The notes: a model not told the origin generated them from the letters alone. 47,507 nucleotides of DNA from Pseudomonadales bacterium (GCA_016763855.1 JAESSY010000141.1:1-47507); one strand, 5' to 3'; positions 16,737 to 26,691 are shown, counted from the first letter of the stretch. Numbers and translations are program-made.

Positions 16737-17840
16737 ATGGCAGACCTGTTTGAAAACCCCATGGGCTTATGTGGCTTTGAGTTTGTTGAATTTGCGGCAG
16801 CTAAAGAGGGCATCCTTGAACCGGTATTCGAAACATTAGGGTTTACTCGGGTCGCTAAACATCGTTCCAAAAACTGTCACCTCTGGAGACAAGGGGGCAT
16901 TAATTTTATCGCCAACTACGAACCTAATACCCCCGCTGCGTTTTATGCTGAAGAGCATGGTCCTTCTGCCTGTGCGATGGCATTTAGAGTCCGGAACGCT
17001 GCAGAAGCCTATCAACGGGCTTTGGATCTGGGTGCGCAACCTATCGATGTACCCGTTAGCCCAATGGAATTAAAATTGCCTGCAATAAAAGGTATTGGTG
17101 GTGCGGTATTGTATTTGATCGATCGATTCGAAGATGGGCGGGCGGTTTATGATATTGATTTTGAATATATAGAAGGTGTCGATCGCAGGCCCGTCGGTCT
17201 GGGTTTTGATCTAATTGATCATCTTACCCATAATGTTTATCGAGGTCGGATGGACTATTGGGCAAGCTTTTATGAAACCCTATTTAATTTTCGAGAAATT
17301 CGTTTCTTTGACATTAAGGGTAAGCACACAGGACTAACATCCAAAGCAATGACTGCGCCGGATGGTAAGATTCGAATTCCTTTAAATGAAGAAGCGGGTG
17401 GCAATAGTGGTCAGATCGAAGAATTTTTGATGGCTTATAATGGAGAGGGCATTCAGCACATCGCCTTTATTTGTGATGATCTTTTTGAATGTTGGGATCG
17501 GCTACAGAAAAATGGCATGAAGTTCTTAACCCCGCCGCCAGATACATATTATGAAATGCTTGAAGAAAGGTTGCCTGGACATGGGGAGCCCTTAGATGAA
17601 CTAAAAAGCCGAGGTATTTTACTTGATGGATCCACAGAAGGCGGAGAACCTAAGCTGTTGTTACAGATATTTTCTGAAAACATGGTAGGTCCGATATTCT
17701 TTGAATTCATCCAAAGAAAAGAAGATCAGGGATTTGGAGAAGGTAATTTCAAAGCCTTGTTTGAGTCAATAGAAAGAGATCAAATCAAGCGTGGCGTGTT
17801 GGATGTCGCTAAAACCGCAAAAGGCAAAAGGTTAAGGTAA
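16737..17840 (+). CDS. hppD: 4-hydroxyphenylpyruvate dioxygenase
   Basis: 367 residues, the normal bacterial length. It converts 4-hydroxyphenylpyruvate to homogentisate in tyrosine catabolism and uses Fe(II). The three iron ligands are visible: His162 in [14 protein letters not shown], His241 in GIQHIAF and Glu323 in FFEFIQRK, at the positions known from Pseudomonas HPPD shifted by one. ATG 16737 is preferred to the GTG 3 bases earlier because AAGGAAG lies about 7 bases before it. It is followed 12 bases later by a VOC-fold gene. Hydroxymandelate synthase is a close relative, but the overall sequence is typical HPPD. No homogentisate dioxygenase gene lies in the window. Confidence 0.95.
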   Translation: MADLFENPMGLCGFEFVEFAAAKEGILEPVFETLGFTRVAKHRSKNCHLWRQGGINFIANYEPNTPAAFYAEEHGPSACAMAFRVRNAAEAYQRALDLGAQPIDVPVSPMELKLPAIKGIGGAVLYLIDRFEDGRAVYDIDFEYIEGVDRRPVGLGFDLIDHLTHNVYRGRMDYWASFYETLFNFREIRFFDIKGKHTGLTSKAMTAPDGKIRIPLNEEAGGNSGQIEEFLMAYNGEGIQHIAFICDDLFECWDRLQKNGMKFLTPPPDTYYEMLEERLPGHGEPLDELKSRGILLDGSTEGGEPKLLLQIFSENMVGPIFFEFIQRKEDQGFGEGNFKALFESIERDQIKRGVLDVAKTAKGKRLR

Positions 17841-17852
17841 AAGGAGAAGGCA

Positions 17853-18389
17853 ATGGAGCTAAAACGAATTCATCATGTCGCATATCGATGCAAGGATGCA
17901 AAAGAAACAGTCGAGTTTTACCAGCGTGTATTGAATATGGATTTTGTTCTGGCTATTGCTGAAGATGAGGTCCCGTCAACTAAGGCGCCTGATCCTTACA
18001 TGCATGTTTTCTTGGATGCAGGTATGGGTAATGTTTTAGCATTTTTTGAACTCCCGAATTCTGATGTAATGGGCAGAGATCTACACACGCCAGAATGGGT
18101 ACAACATATTGCCTTTGAATTGAATGATATGAACGCGATGCAAGAAGCATTAGAAAAACTTAAGTCAGAAGGGCTTGATGTTCTTGGTCCAGTTAATCAT
18201 GGTATTTTCCAGTCAATCTATTTCTTTGATCCAAACGGCCATCGACTTGAACTTGCAGTGAATACTCAAACTGCTGCCGAGATGCAGCAATTGCATGAAG
18301 TTGCACCCTTGATGTTGGAAGAATGGAGTAGGACTAAGCGGGCACCAAAGCACGCGGCTTGGTTGCACGAAAAAGAATATAACGAATAA
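17853..18389 (+). CDS. VOC-family (glyoxalase/dioxygenase fold) protein
   Basis: 178 residues. Two beta-alpha-beta modules with likely metal ligands in RIHHVAYRC (near residue 8), WVQHIAFEL and HRLELAVN. AAGGAGAAGG sits directly before the ATG, and the gap from hppD is only 12 bases, so they are cotranscribed. The family includes ring-cleavage dioxygenases, glyoxalases and epimerases. The position suggests a step in aromatic or tyrosine breakdown, but the substrate cannot be read from sequence. The C-terminal tail after about residue 140 (LHEVAPLMLEEWSRTKRAP) extends beyond the VOC core. Confidence 0.8.
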   Translation: MELKRIHHVAYRCKDAKETVEFYQRVLNMDFVLAIAEDEVPSTKAPDPYMHVFLDAGMGNVLAFFELPNSDVMGRDLHTPEWVQHIAFELNDMNAMQEALEKLKSEGLDVLGPVNHGIFQSIYFFDPNGHRLELAVNTQTAAEMQQLHEVAPLMLEEWSRTKRAPKHAAWLHEKEYNE

Positions 18390-18536
18390 ATACCCAATAA
18401 ATACTATGAAGTGTATGAAAGAGAATCAATTTCCTGAATATTGACTTCTCTTGCACTTACAGCATTTTAACACTATCTTGGTAAAGTCATTATTGCTGAA
18501 CGAGTTGCGGTTGAATTTGTCCCTGAATAAGCCTTT

Positions 18537-19967
18537 GTGAAAGCTGAGGTCTCTCACAAGATATCCTTAAGAACCAAAATCTTCTACGGTGTTGGCGCGA
18601 TTGCTAATGGCGTAAACAGTAATGCCTTCAACTACTTCATGCTTTTTTTCTACTCACAAGTTGTTGGTGTAGAGGGTGCTCTTATTGGCTTGGCGATGCT
18701 GGTTATGATGATGGCCGATGCAGTATCGGATCCCATTATTGGTCATCTCTCCGATAACTGGCGGTCAAAAATGGGCCGTCGTCATCCCTTTATGTATTTC
18801 TCAGCCGTACCAGTAGCGATATGTTTTTATTTGCTCTTTGTACCACCGACAGAATACGGTCAGTCAGTGACAATTGCCTATTTTCTTGTTGTCGCCATCG
18901 CGACTCGTACTTTTATTACCATGTTTGAAATACCTAGCAGTTCATTGGTTCCTGAATTTACCGATGACTATGACGAGCGTACTTCGATTTTGTCCTTCCG
19001 GTATTTCTTTGGCTGGTGGGGAGGCCTAACGATTGCTGTACTGGCCTACAAAATCTTTTTTGCCTCAACGGATGAATTTCTGGATGGTCGTCTAAACCCA
19101 GAAAGTTGGGTGAACTATGGTATTTTTGGTGCGAGTATTATTTTCATTTCTATTTTGGCCTCGAGCCTAGGTACTCACAGTGAAATTCCTCATTTGAAGA
19201 AGGCGACGGAGGCCAGAGACTTTAAGCATATATTTGGCGACATGTTTGAATCTCTCTCAAATAGAAGTTTTCTGATTATTTTTGCCAGTGCCGTTGTTGG
19301 GGCAATGGCAAGTGGGATTAATGCTGCACTGGTCCTCTACTTTAATACCTATTTTTGGGAGTTAACCTCAAGTGAGATTGGAACTCTCAATTTTGTTTAC
19401 TACTTTTCCGCTGTAACGGCTTTGTTCCTAGCGCCACGAGTGACTCGCCGACGAGAAAAGCAGCATGTAGCTGTGATTGTGTATTTGGTTGCCGCGCTGC
19501 TTTTACCGCTTCCCATCATATTGAGACTCTTAGGTGTATTTGTTTCAAATGATAGTGAATGGCTGCTTCCACTGCTCATGCTTCATGGCTATCTTGATGT
19601 AACCATCTTCATCATGGCGACCATCCTGATTGCATCAATGATTGCGGATATTGTTGAGGACAGTCAGAAAACAACCGGGCGAAGATCTGAAGGTTTATTT
19701 TTTGCAGGCCAAAGTTTTGCTCAGAAAGTGGTTCACGGTTTTGGTATTTTTGCGACTGGAATCATCTTATCGATCATTAACTTTCCAAAGGATGTCGCCC
19801 CTGGGGAAGTACCTCAGGAGATACTGAATAATCTGGGGTATATCTATGTTCCACTGGTTATTGCTTTCTACTGTGGTGCAGTATTAATCTTGTCTCGCTA
19901 TAAAATTACCCGAGCAATTCACACAGCCAATGTAGAGCAGGTTTCAAAGGAAGCTAAGAAAGCTTAA
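18537..19967 (+). CDS. MFS transporter, GPH (sugar:cation symporter) type
   Basis: 476 residues, about 12 membrane helices. The conserved loop after helix 2 reads DPIIGHLSDNWRSKMGRRHP, the GPH/MelB hallmark with its Asp and basic cluster. Family members bring in glycosides, pentoses or hexuronides with Na+ or H+. In marine bacteria relatives occur with other substrates, so sugar specificity is not proven. The start is GTG at 18537 with no good ribosome site, so it could lie elsewhere. It lies 147 bases after the VOC gene and may belong to that unit or have its own promoter; it converges on the FadD-like gene. Confidence 0.85.
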   Translation: MKAEVSHKISLRTKIFYGVGAIANGVNSNAFNYFMLFFYSQVVGVEGALIGLAMLVMMMADAVSDPIIGHLSDNWRSKMGRRHPFMYFSAVPVAICFYLLFVPPTEYGQSVTIAYFLVVAIATRTFITMFEIPSSSLVPEFTDDYDERTSILSFRYFFGWWGGLTIAVLAYKIFFASTDEFLDGRLNPESWVNYGIFGASIIFISILASSLGTHSEIPHLKKATEARDFKHIFGDMFESLSNRSFLIIFASAVVGAMASGINAALVLYFNTYFWELTSSEIGTLNFVYYFSAVTALFLAPRVTRRREKQHVAVIVYLVAALLLPLPIILRLLGVFVSNDSEWLLPLLMLHGYLDVTIFIMATILIASMIADIVEDSQKTTGRRSEGLFFAGQSFAQKVVHGFGIFATGIILSIINFPKDVAPGEVPQEILNNLGYIYVPLVIAFYCGAVLILSRYKITRAIHTANVEQVSKEAKKA

Positions 19968-19993
19968 CGGCGTTGCCTATTAACGTGCTTTGC

Positions 19994-21595
19994 CTATCTT
20001 AGTTCTCGCCTGAGTATCTTGCCTACAGCAGATTTTGGTACTGTGTCAATAAACTCAACTTGCTTAGGCACTTTGTATCGGGCCGGATGTTCGCGACAAA
20101 ATGCAATGACCTGATCTTCGGTGATGTCTGAGCCTTTACTTTTAACGACAAACAGCTTCACTGCTTCATCAGTTTTCTCGCTCGGCACACCAATACAGGC
20201 AGATTCCAAAACCCCTTCCATATTGGCGATCACAGCTTCTATCTCGTTTGGATAAACATTAAAGCCTGAAACGATGATCATGTCTTTCATGCGATCAACT
20301 ATTTTGAAAAGACCGTCTTCAGTCAGAATCGCAACGTCACCTGTTTTAAAGTACCCGTCTTCGGTGGTTACATTTTTCGTTTCAGCTTCATTACGCCAGT
20401 AGCCTTGCATTACCTGTGGTCCCTTAACACAAAGTTCACCGGGCTCATTGACGGCGACTTCTGTGCCATCTTCGGCTCTAAGGCTAATGAAAGTTGAAGG
20501 CATAGCTCGTCCGATAGTGCTGCTGAAATTCTCAGGATCTACCTCATTGAAAGTAACAATGGGTGAGGTTTCAGAGAGACCGTAACCTTCGGTTATGTGG
20601 AGACCTGTGGCATCACGCCATTTTTTGGAAATTGCTTCTTGAATTGCGGTTCCACCACCAGCAGCAATTTTGAGTTTAGAAAAATCTAGGTCATTAAAGC
20701 CGGGCGTATGTAGTAAGCCATTAAAAAGCGTATTGACTCCGGTAATCGCTGTAAATTGCCATCGAGAAAGCTCTGCGACAAATCCAGGCATATCCCCAGG
20801 ATTGGTAATTAATACATTGGTTCCGCCCTTTATGAAATAGGAGAGGCAATTCACCATCAATGCAAATATGTGATAAAGCGGAAGGGCGGTGACAACTGTT
20901 TCTTCGCCTTCCTTAAGTTGAGATTCCATTACAGCAGAAAATTGATTGAGATTTGCGACAAGGTTGCCGTGACTGAGTGCTGCACCTTTAGAGAGCCCAG
21001 TGGTGCCACCGGTATACTGAAGGAAGAGTAAATCGTCTTTGCAAATCTCAACATGCTCATATTGAAGCTCTCTGCCTTTGGATATAGCTTCAGTTAGTCG
21101 AATATGCGTGCCTAGACCCGAATCAGCTTCAGGGGAAGGGGCGGACTCGTCACCACAGTCTCCAACATTGACAACGATGATATTCTTGATTTTGGTCTTA
21201 GCAAGGATGGCACTTAAAGTGGGGGTTGACCCGGAGAAAATGACAATAGTTTCGGTGTCGGCATCATTTAATTGGTGTTCAAGTTCCCGTTCTGTGTATT
21301 GAGGGTTAACATTAACCTGCACAAGACCTGCCCTTAGGTTTGCCATGAGTGTGACGGGGAAGGCAAGGATGTTGGGGCACATAATGGCGATCCTGTCTCC
21401 CTTTTTTAGGCCTAGATCTTGTTGTAGATAGGCAGCTAGGTGAGTTGATAGTTCATTGATCTCAGTGTACTTTATTGTTGCTCCAAAATTGCTGAATGCA
21501 ATTTTGTCTCCGAATTTATTCATCGCTTCTTCTACCATTAGCCACACGCTTGGATGTGATTCCGCATCTATTTCTTGGGGAATGGCTGTATTCAT
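19994..21595 (-). CDS. long-chain acyl-CoA synthetase, FadD-like
   Basis: 533 residues of the ANL adenylate-forming family. The P-loop is YTGGTTGLSKGAALSH, followed by GYGLSETSP (A5), YFKTGDVA (A7), DRMKDMIIVSGFNVYPNEIE (A8 and the fatty-acyl signature) and the catalytic lysine in SAVGKILRREL at the C-terminus. The A8 stretch is typical of FadD-type ligases, which activate fatty acids to acyl-CoA for beta-oxidation. Chain-length preference cannot be told. It is divergent from the nitroreductase gene across 200 bases. The thiolase and SDR genes a few kb away suit a lipid-degradation setting, though they are separate units. Confidence 0.88.
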   Translation of the reverse strand: MNTAIPQEIDAESHPSVWLMVEEAMNKFGDKIAFSNFGATIKYTEINELSTHLAAYLQQDLGLKKGDRIAIMCPNILAFPVTLMANLRAGLVQVNVNPQYTERELEHQLNDADTETIVIFSGSTPTLSAILAKTKIKNIIVVNVGDCGDESAPSPEADSGLGTHIRLTEAISKGRELQYEHVEICKDDLLFLQYTGGTTGLSKGAALSHGNLVANLNQFSAVMESQLKEGEETVVTALPLYHIFALMVNCLSYFIKGGTNVLITNPGDMPGFVAELSRWQFTAITGVNTLFNGLLHTPGFNDLDFSKLKIAAGGGTAIQEAISKKWRDATGLHITEGYGLSETSPIVTFNEVDPENFSSTIGRAMPSTFISLRAEDGTEVAVNEPGELCVKGPQVMQGYWRNEAETKNVTTEDGYFKTGDVAILTEDGLFKIVDRMKDMIIVSGFNVYPNEIEAVIANMEGVLESACIGVPSEKTDEAVKLFVVKSKGSDITEDQVIAFCREHPARYKVPKQVEFIDTVPKSAVGKILRRELR

Positions 21596-21795
21596 AGATT
21601 AGTCCGTTCTTTTTTAGTGTTGGGTTCTTTTTATTTTGTGTTATTTGGTAAGCATATTCGGAGTTCTAGTGAAGTGCAATTCCAATACCATACTAATGTG
21701 CCGGCATCACTTAGTTCTATTTTTGAAGGAGTGGGATGAAAGAGATCTGTGGGCTTTGTAGACTCTGTGAGACAAGAATCTAACAGGATGAAAAT

Positions 21796-22473
21796 ATGGA
21801 ATTTAGTGATCTCGTACGTACCAGAAAAAGTATTCGTGGTTATAAAAAAGATGCGGTACCCAGAGAGGTTCTTGAAGAAATTGTCGAGATTGCAAAAGGA
21901 GCGCCATCTTCCATGAACACCCAGCCCTGGCATATCACCATTGTAACGGGGGGACCATTGGATCGAATCCGAAAGGGGAATACGGAAAATATGGTGTCGG
22001 GCGTCAAGCCAAAACGTGACTTTCCCATGAAAGAAGCCTACGAGGGGGAGCATCGAAAGCGTCAAATTGAAGTGGCGGTTCAATTGTTTGAAGCGATGGG
22101 TATTGAGAGAGATGATAAAGAACGGAGAATGGATTGGGTTATGCGTGGCTTTCGGCAGTTTGATGCCCCTGTGTCCCTAGTGTTGACCTACGATAAGTGT
22201 TTGGAGCCTGCGGCCATCAGTCAGTTTGATCTTGGGGCGGTTTCTTATGGTATTTGCCTGGCTGCATGGGAAAGGGGTTTGGGAACAGTGATTAATGGGC
22301 AAGGGATCATGCAATCTGATGTTGTTCGTGAACATGCCGGCATACCTGATGATCAGAACATTATGATTTGTATTGCTATGGGATATCCAGAAGAGGAATT
22401 TTCTGCTAACAAGGTGAAATCACGTCGAGCGAAAAATGACGATTTTGTTACTTTTGTGGGATTTGACGATTGA
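21796..22473 (+). CDS. nitroreductase-family FMN protein
   Basis: 225 residues. The FMN-phosphate patch is RTRKSIRGYK near residue 8 (R-x-S-x-R), followed by APSSMNTQPWHI (about 37-48), the conserved N-x-Q-P-W flavin contact. The second flavin region is GTVINGQGIM and MGYPEEEF near the C-terminus. The enzymes use NAD(P)H to reduce nitro groups, quinones or enones; here the substrate is unknown. AGGATG lies about 8 bases before the ATG. It converges on the coiled-coil gene with a strong palindrome between. Confidence 0.9.
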   Translation: MEFSDLVRTRKSIRGYKKDAVPREVLEEIVEIAKGAPSSMNTQPWHITIVTGGPLDRIRKGNTENMVSGVKPKRDFPMKEAYEGEHRKRQIEVAVQLFEAMGIERDDKERRMDWVMRGFRQFDAPVSLVLTYDKCLEPAAISQFDLGAVSYGICLAAWERGLGTVINGQGIMQSDVVREHAGIPDDQNIMICIAMGYPEEEFSANKVKSRRAKNDDFVTFVGFDD

Positions 22474-22477
22474 GCAA

Positions 22478-22495
22478 CGGGCGCTAGAGCGCCCG
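22478..22495. terminator. bidirectional terminator hairpin
   Basis: CGGGCGC-TAGA-GCGCCCG is a perfect 7-bp, all-GC stem with a 4-base loop, placed between two convergent genes. It lacks a clear T-run on either side but suits a shared terminator. Confidence 0.6.
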
Positions 22496-22515
22496 ACAAT
22501 CAAAGTTGCTGCTAT

Positions 22516-23301
22516 CTACTTTTTCGATTTTGACTTCTTGCCTTTCTTGCCTTTCTTGTCTTTTTTATCGGCATCATCATCATCAGACTTTTCGAACTGC
22601 TTCATGAGATCTTCGTCAACTTTGGGTACTGTCTTAAGCTCGTCTTTATCTTCCGAAAGATCCTTCAACTGAGTGAATTGTTCTTCGCTGAATATTTGAA
22701 GCTCTCTGTGTTGTTTTGCCAGTTTTTCTGCTTCTTCGATTGTTGCATCGAGACGAGTAATTTTGTCTTTAAGCTCTTGTTTCTCTTTTCGAAGCGTCCG
22801 CGTTTCTTCTTCGGCACGTTTGCGAGCAGTCGCTTCGTCGTGTTTTTTCTTGTTTAAGGCTTTCATTTTCTTAACGACATTTTCTGGCGTATCAGCCAGC
22901 GCGACTTTGATTGATTTTAGTTCTTTGTTTCTGCCTTCAAGTTTGTCAGTGACGGATTTGAGTTCTTCTGCGCTGAGTTTGCGTGTTTCTTCAAGCAGGG
23001 CCTCTAAAGCATCTTTTCTGGCCGCCATATCTTTGTAGCGGCCCTCTTCTATCTTTCTGCCTTTTTCACTTTGCTCTAAGCTGTTTTGTACATCAACCAT
23101 TGCCGCTTTGCTTGCTTCCTCGGAGGTACGAACCATTGATTCGGCATCGGCAATTTTTTTGACGCCTTTGACAAGGGCGCTTTTAAGTTCATCTTCTTTA
23201 CATTCTGGGTCTAGACCCAAAGCATCTGTCGCTGTCTTGATCAGCAGTTGTTTGCTAATCGCTAGTTCTTTCCAAACTTTTAAATCTATCGCGCTTTGCA
23301 C
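22516..23301 (-). CDS. coiled-coil protein of unknown function
   Basis: About 261 residues, not recognised. After an N-terminal helical region (AIDLKVWKELAISKQLLIKTA) almost everything from residue ~45 to ~235 is predicted coiled coil, rich in E, K and A with heptad spacing. The end is a low-complexity tail of Asp then Lys (SDDDDADKK, then GKKGKK repeats). The frame is open to 23370, but GGAG at 23311-23314 lies 9 bases before GTG 23301 (and 6 before TTG 23304), so the start is one of these. No signal peptide or membrane helix with this start. The basic tail might bind nucleic acid or ribosomes. Confidence 0.7.
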   Translation of the reverse strand: MQSAIDLKVWKELAISKQLLIKTATDALGLDPECKEDELKSALVKGVKKIADAESMVRTSEEASKAAMVDVQNSLEQSEKGRKIEEGRYKDMAARKDALEALLEETRKLSAEELKSVTDKLEGRNKELKSIKVALADTPENVVKKMKALNKKKHDEATARKRAEEETRTLRKEKQELKDKITRLDATIEEAEKLAKQHRELQIFSEEQFTQLKDLSEDKDELKTVPKVDEDLMKQFEKSDDDDADKKDKKGKKGKKSKSKK

Positions 23302-23703
23302 CAAGTCATTCTCCGAGTGGTTGCCTACAAATTCGATCACGAACAAACAGATATCGCTAAACGCAGCCAATCTAGGTTGGCGTCGGCATCAATTCAGTTG
23401 GTCGGTATTTTCAATTTGATTGGGGTTCTATTGTTCAGTTCTATTTTAGGTCAATTCGCCAGCCCGTCTACTGTTGAGCGGCTAATAAATTCTAGATCTT
23501 AGGTATAGGCCAAAGTAATTTCAGTTGTTTTCTTATTGTAGTTTTTACTACAAAAGGTGTTCTGTACATCGGTCTATCGTATTCTTAATTTGTGATCCTC
23601 CAAGCAGGAAAATCGAGCCGCATCTTAACATAAACTTATTAGATAAGCTCCGATATTTACATTATTAATCCCTAGAATAATCGAGAATAAGTTTAGGCGA
23701 TAT
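23302..23703. other. intergenic region with a small palindrome
   Basis: About 400 bases between the SDR gene end and the coiled-coil gene start, both minus strand. TTGTAGT-TTTT-ACTACAA at 23536-23553 is a perfect 7-bp stem that could be the SDR terminator. Otherwise AT-rich; short open frames here lack ribosome sites and family resemblance. The promoter of the coiled-coil gene should lie near its left end. Confidence 0.4.
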
Positions 23704-24507
23704 TCATTCAGCTTGTGCTTTGGGAAAGGACTTTGGATCTATCCAGCCACCGACAATACCCGAAATAAAGCCCCCATCTACGACGATTTCTACACCATTC
23801 AACCACTGACAGGGCCCCAGCGTCAGAAATTCAATCACTTCCGCAATATCTTCCGGAGTACCTTGCCTTCCTACCTGCTCAACACCCCAGTCATATAGTT
23901 CTTTTCCGACTAGTTTTTTAAAGTCAGCGGTTAATTGGGTACCCGTGGAGCCAGGATGAATGCAATTGATGCGTACTTTATTTTTGATGGCTTTGCCAAC
24001 GGCCCGGTAGGTGTAGGCGGCTGTACACTGCTTTGAAAACTTATAGGGATTGTCTGTCCACTCTGATTCATGTTCTCGCAGCCAATTAATTCCAGTTTCA
24101 AAGCTTGTTGTATGCAAAACATCATCGATGATGGATCTTCGATTTTTCCAATCAAACGCGGCAGTGGATGCGATATTCACAATGGTGCCCCCCGCAATGA
24201 TTCTGGGCAGTAAGGATTCTGAAAGATGTCGTAATCCCAGAAAATTAACGCCCATAATTATTTCTCCGGGCGCGGTATTTGAAACCCCGGCTACGTTGAC
24301 TAGTGCATCGATTTCTTTGGGTAATTTATTGACAGCCTCATTGATGGAAGCAGGATTAGACATATCACAGTAAACAAACCGCGCAGAGGACGATTTAGGC
24401 TCGACAAGGTCTAATATAGTGATATCTACGTTTTTTGCTAATAACTTTTGCGCACTTGCTGCGCCGATACCGGTTGCACCGCCGGTGAGTACGATTCTTT
24501 TTGTCAT
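23704..24507 (-). CDS. SDR-family alcohol/3-alpha-hydroxysteroid dehydrogenase-like
   Basis: 267 residues. The cofactor motif is TGGATGIG (8-15), followed by NVAGVS, and the catalytic set Ser114, Tyr155 and Lys159 (YKFSK). Asp33 at the end of strand 2 (ILDLVEP) favours NAD(H). The insertion DWKNRRSIIDDVLHTTSFE between the Ser and Tyr and the ending GGFISGIVGG resemble coniferyl-alcohol and 3-alpha-hydroxysteroid dehydrogenases. The substrate is an alcohol or ketone, not closer defined. It is divergent from the amidase gene at 24627. Confidence 0.88.
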   Translation of the reverse strand: MTKRIVLTGGATGIGAASAQKLLAKNVDITILDLVEPKSSSARFVYCDMSNPASINEAVNKLPKEIDALVNVAGVSNTAPGEIIMGVNFLGLRHLSESLLPRIIAGGTIVNIASTAAFDWKNRRSIIDDVLHTTSFETGINWLREHESEWTDNPYKFSKQCTAAYTYRAVGKAIKNKVRINCIHPGSTGTQLTADFKKLVGKELYDWGVEQVGRQGTPEDIAEVIEFLTLGPCQWLNGVEIVVDGGFISGIVGGWIDPKSFPKAQAE

Positions 24508-24626
24508 AGAGAGAGATTAGGGATGGTAGTCGTCCATGTCAATTATCGTGCTCGATGAAGCCTTTCAATAAAATCCGCTATCGAGTATCTTCTTCCACCT
24601 ATCTCTCGAGGTCAGGCGTAATTGTT

Positions 24627-26120
24627 ATGACAGAAAAAGTGGCAGAAAAACCATCGCAGCTTGATGCCACTACTGCCCGAAAACTCATTGGCGAAGGTGT
24701 GATATCTCCTGTCGATCTATTAGAAAGTTGCATCGATCAAATTGATGAACTCGATGGTGTCGTGAATGCGATGGTGACGAGAGCTTATCACCGCGCACGA
24801 GGGGAGGCTCAAGCTGCCAAATTGGCGGTTAAAAAAGGCGAGGTCTTGGGGGTTTTGCATGGTTTACCCGTTGCCATAAAAGATATCCACCTAACTGAAG
24901 GCATCAGAACCAGTTTTGGTAGTGAGAAATTCAAGGATAATATTCCGGAGCAAGATTCAGGCATTGTGCATAGAATTCGCCAGGCTGGGGGCATTGTTAT
25001 CGGCAAGACCAATGTTCCAGAAGGCAGTATTGGCGCCAATACAGTCAATAGCCTATTTGGTGCAACGGGGAACCCCTTTAATCCTGATTTAACTTGTGGA
25101 GGCTCTTCCGGTGGCTCCGGAGTTGCGGTAGCGACAAATATGGTGCCTCTAGCGACAGGATCCGATCATGGTGGCAGCTTACGCATCCCTGCATGTTATA
25201 GCGGCGTAGTGGGTTATCGAGCAACGCCGGGTGTCGTTCCTAATGAAGCCAGGGCAACATTGCAAACTAACTATAGTGTGCAGGGGCCTATGGCAAGAAC
25301 CGTTTCGGATGCTGCACTTTTACTTTCAGTCATTGCTGAACGCGATAATAATGCAAGAAAGGATCCCATGGCTTTTCCCCTCGACGCTTCGAAATTCTCG
25401 CGACTTGAAGCAATAGATATAAGTCGTCTTAGGATTGCGATTACCGTCGATCTTGGGGGTGTGTTGGTATCTGAAACGATTAGAAATTCCTTTGAATCCA
25501 AAATGCAGATACTTAGCCGTAAAGTGGCTGTCTGTGATTTGCATGATATTAATCTGAGCGATGCCCCTGATGTCGATTGGCATTTACGTCAAGATCTATT
25601 TGTGACGCAATATTTTGATCAAGCTAAGGACTGGACAGATGACTTTAATCCTAATATTAAGGCGACCTACTACTCAGCTTTAGATACCTCAATGGCGAGT
25701 ATTGCTGCGGCGAGACGTAAGCAAATGCAGCTATATCAATCCTTTGCGTCGATTTTTTCTGAATATGACCTTGTGATTTGCCCCGGGGTGAGTATTCCTC
25801 CCTTTCCTTGGAAATATAGAAACCCAGAAGTCATCGATGGAAAAACAGTTGATAACTATATGGCTTGGTTAGCGTTGACTTCTTCTCTCACAGTAGTCGG
25901 TCATCCCGTGTTGGCATTGCCTTGTGGTCTTGATGAACAAGGAACGCCTTTTGGCATACAAGTCATTGGGCAGATGTATGCTGATCATAAGTTGCTGAGC
26001 GCTGGGGCTAGCATTGAAAGATTTTTTGGAACTCATTCAGAGCTTGCGCGTCCGATACCCAATTTTGAGGTGCTGTCTAAGTTCAACTCAAGTTGCCGTA
26101 GCTTAGGTAAGTTGGTTTGA
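24627..26120 (+). CDS. amidase (amidase-signature family)
   Basis: 497 residues. The catalytic triad of the family, Lys-cisSer-Ser, is Lys85 in VAIKD, Ser160 in GGSSGGSG and Ser184 in HGGSLRIP; the spacings of 75 and 24 equal those in GatA. It hydrolyses amides, but the substrate is unknown, and no gatB or gatC lies next to it, so it is not the tRNA amidotransferase. The start is set at ATG 24627 (MTEKVAEKPSQLDATTARKL); an open extension to 24555 has a less typical N-terminus and is possible. No signal peptide with this start. Confidence 0.88.
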   Translation: MTEKVAEKPSQLDATTARKLIGEGVISPVDLLESCIDQIDELDGVVNAMVTRAYHRARGEAQAAKLAVKKGEVLGVLHGLPVAIKDIHLTEGIRTSFGSEKFKDNIPEQDSGIVHRIRQAGGIVIGKTNVPEGSIGANTVNSLFGATGNPFNPDLTCGGSSGGSGVAVATNMVPLATGSDHGGSLRIPACYSGVVGYRATPGVVPNEARATLQTNYSVQGPMARTVSDAALLLSVIAERDNNARKDPMAFPLDASKFSRLEAIDISRLRIAITVDLGGVLVSETIRNSFESKMQILSRKVAVCDLHDINLSDAPDVDWHLRQDLFVTQYFDQAKDWTDDFNPNIKATYYSALDTSMASIAAARRKQMQLYQSFASIFSEYDLVICPGVSIPPFPWKYRNPEVIDGKTVDNYMAWLALTSSLTVVGHPVLALPCGLDEQGTPFGIQVIGQMYADHKLLSAGASIERFFGTHSELARPIPNFEVLSKFNSSCRSLGKLV

Positions 26121-26151
26121 TAAGCTTTTCTCTGAAGTGGTACTTGTGCTA

Positions 26152-26691
26152 ATGGCAATAAAGCCGACAATTTACAAGATGAATATTTCTATTTCAGATC
26201 TAGATCGTAACTATTACGCCACACAGAATTTGACCTTGGCATTGCATCCATCGGAAACCTTGGAAAGGATGACGGTGCGGGTAATGGCTTTTAGTTTGAA
26301 CGCAATGGAGCGTTTAAGTTTTACAAAAGGTCTTAGTGCTACAGATGAACCGGATATTTGGGCTAAAACATTGGATGATCAGATTGAGCTTTGGGTAGAT
26401 GTCGGAGAACCCTCCGTCGATAGAATAAAGAAAGCCGTATCGCTTTCAAAGTTAGTCAAGATCTATAGCTTCAACACTAAATCAGATGTTTGGTGGGACA
26501 AGCACGGATCTTCCTTCTTAAAATATCCGATATGGGTCGCAAGATTTAACTATGCCGAGATCGAAGCATTCGCCAACTTAGTCGAACGTACTATGGCTTT
26601 TTCAATCACAATAACGGGAAATACCGCATTTATTGCAACCGAAAAGGGTGAGTGTGAACTCGCTTGGATAGATTTAAAGAAATTAGATTAA
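26152..26691 (+). CDS. yaeQ: YaeQ family protein
   Basis: 179 residues beginning MAIKPTIYKMNISISDLDRN, matching the family start (MALKATIYK-type), which is why ATG 26152 is chosen over the open extension to 26137. Other family blocks are NLTLALHPSETLERMTVRVMAF, DIWAKTLDDQIELWVDVGEP and VWWDKHG. YaeQ has a PD-(D/E)XK-nuclease-like fold of unsettled function. It follows the amidase by 31 bases and its stop codon overlaps the stop of the convergent selenoprotein gene. Confidence 0.88.
   Translation: MAIKPTIYKMNISISDLDRNYYATQNLTLALHPSETLERMTVRVMAFSLNAMERLSFTKGLSATDEPDIWAKTLDDQIELWVDVGEPSVDRIKKAVSLSKLVKIYSFNTKSDVWWDKHGSSFLKYPIWVARFNYAEIEAFANLVERTMAFSITITGNTAFIATEKGECELAWIDLKKLD

Noticed and set aside
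24627-26120. Amidase as GatA of tRNA amidotransferase
   Set aside because: The triad spacing matches, but no gatB or gatC is adjacent and the N-terminal sequence is not that of GatA; a general amidase is safer.
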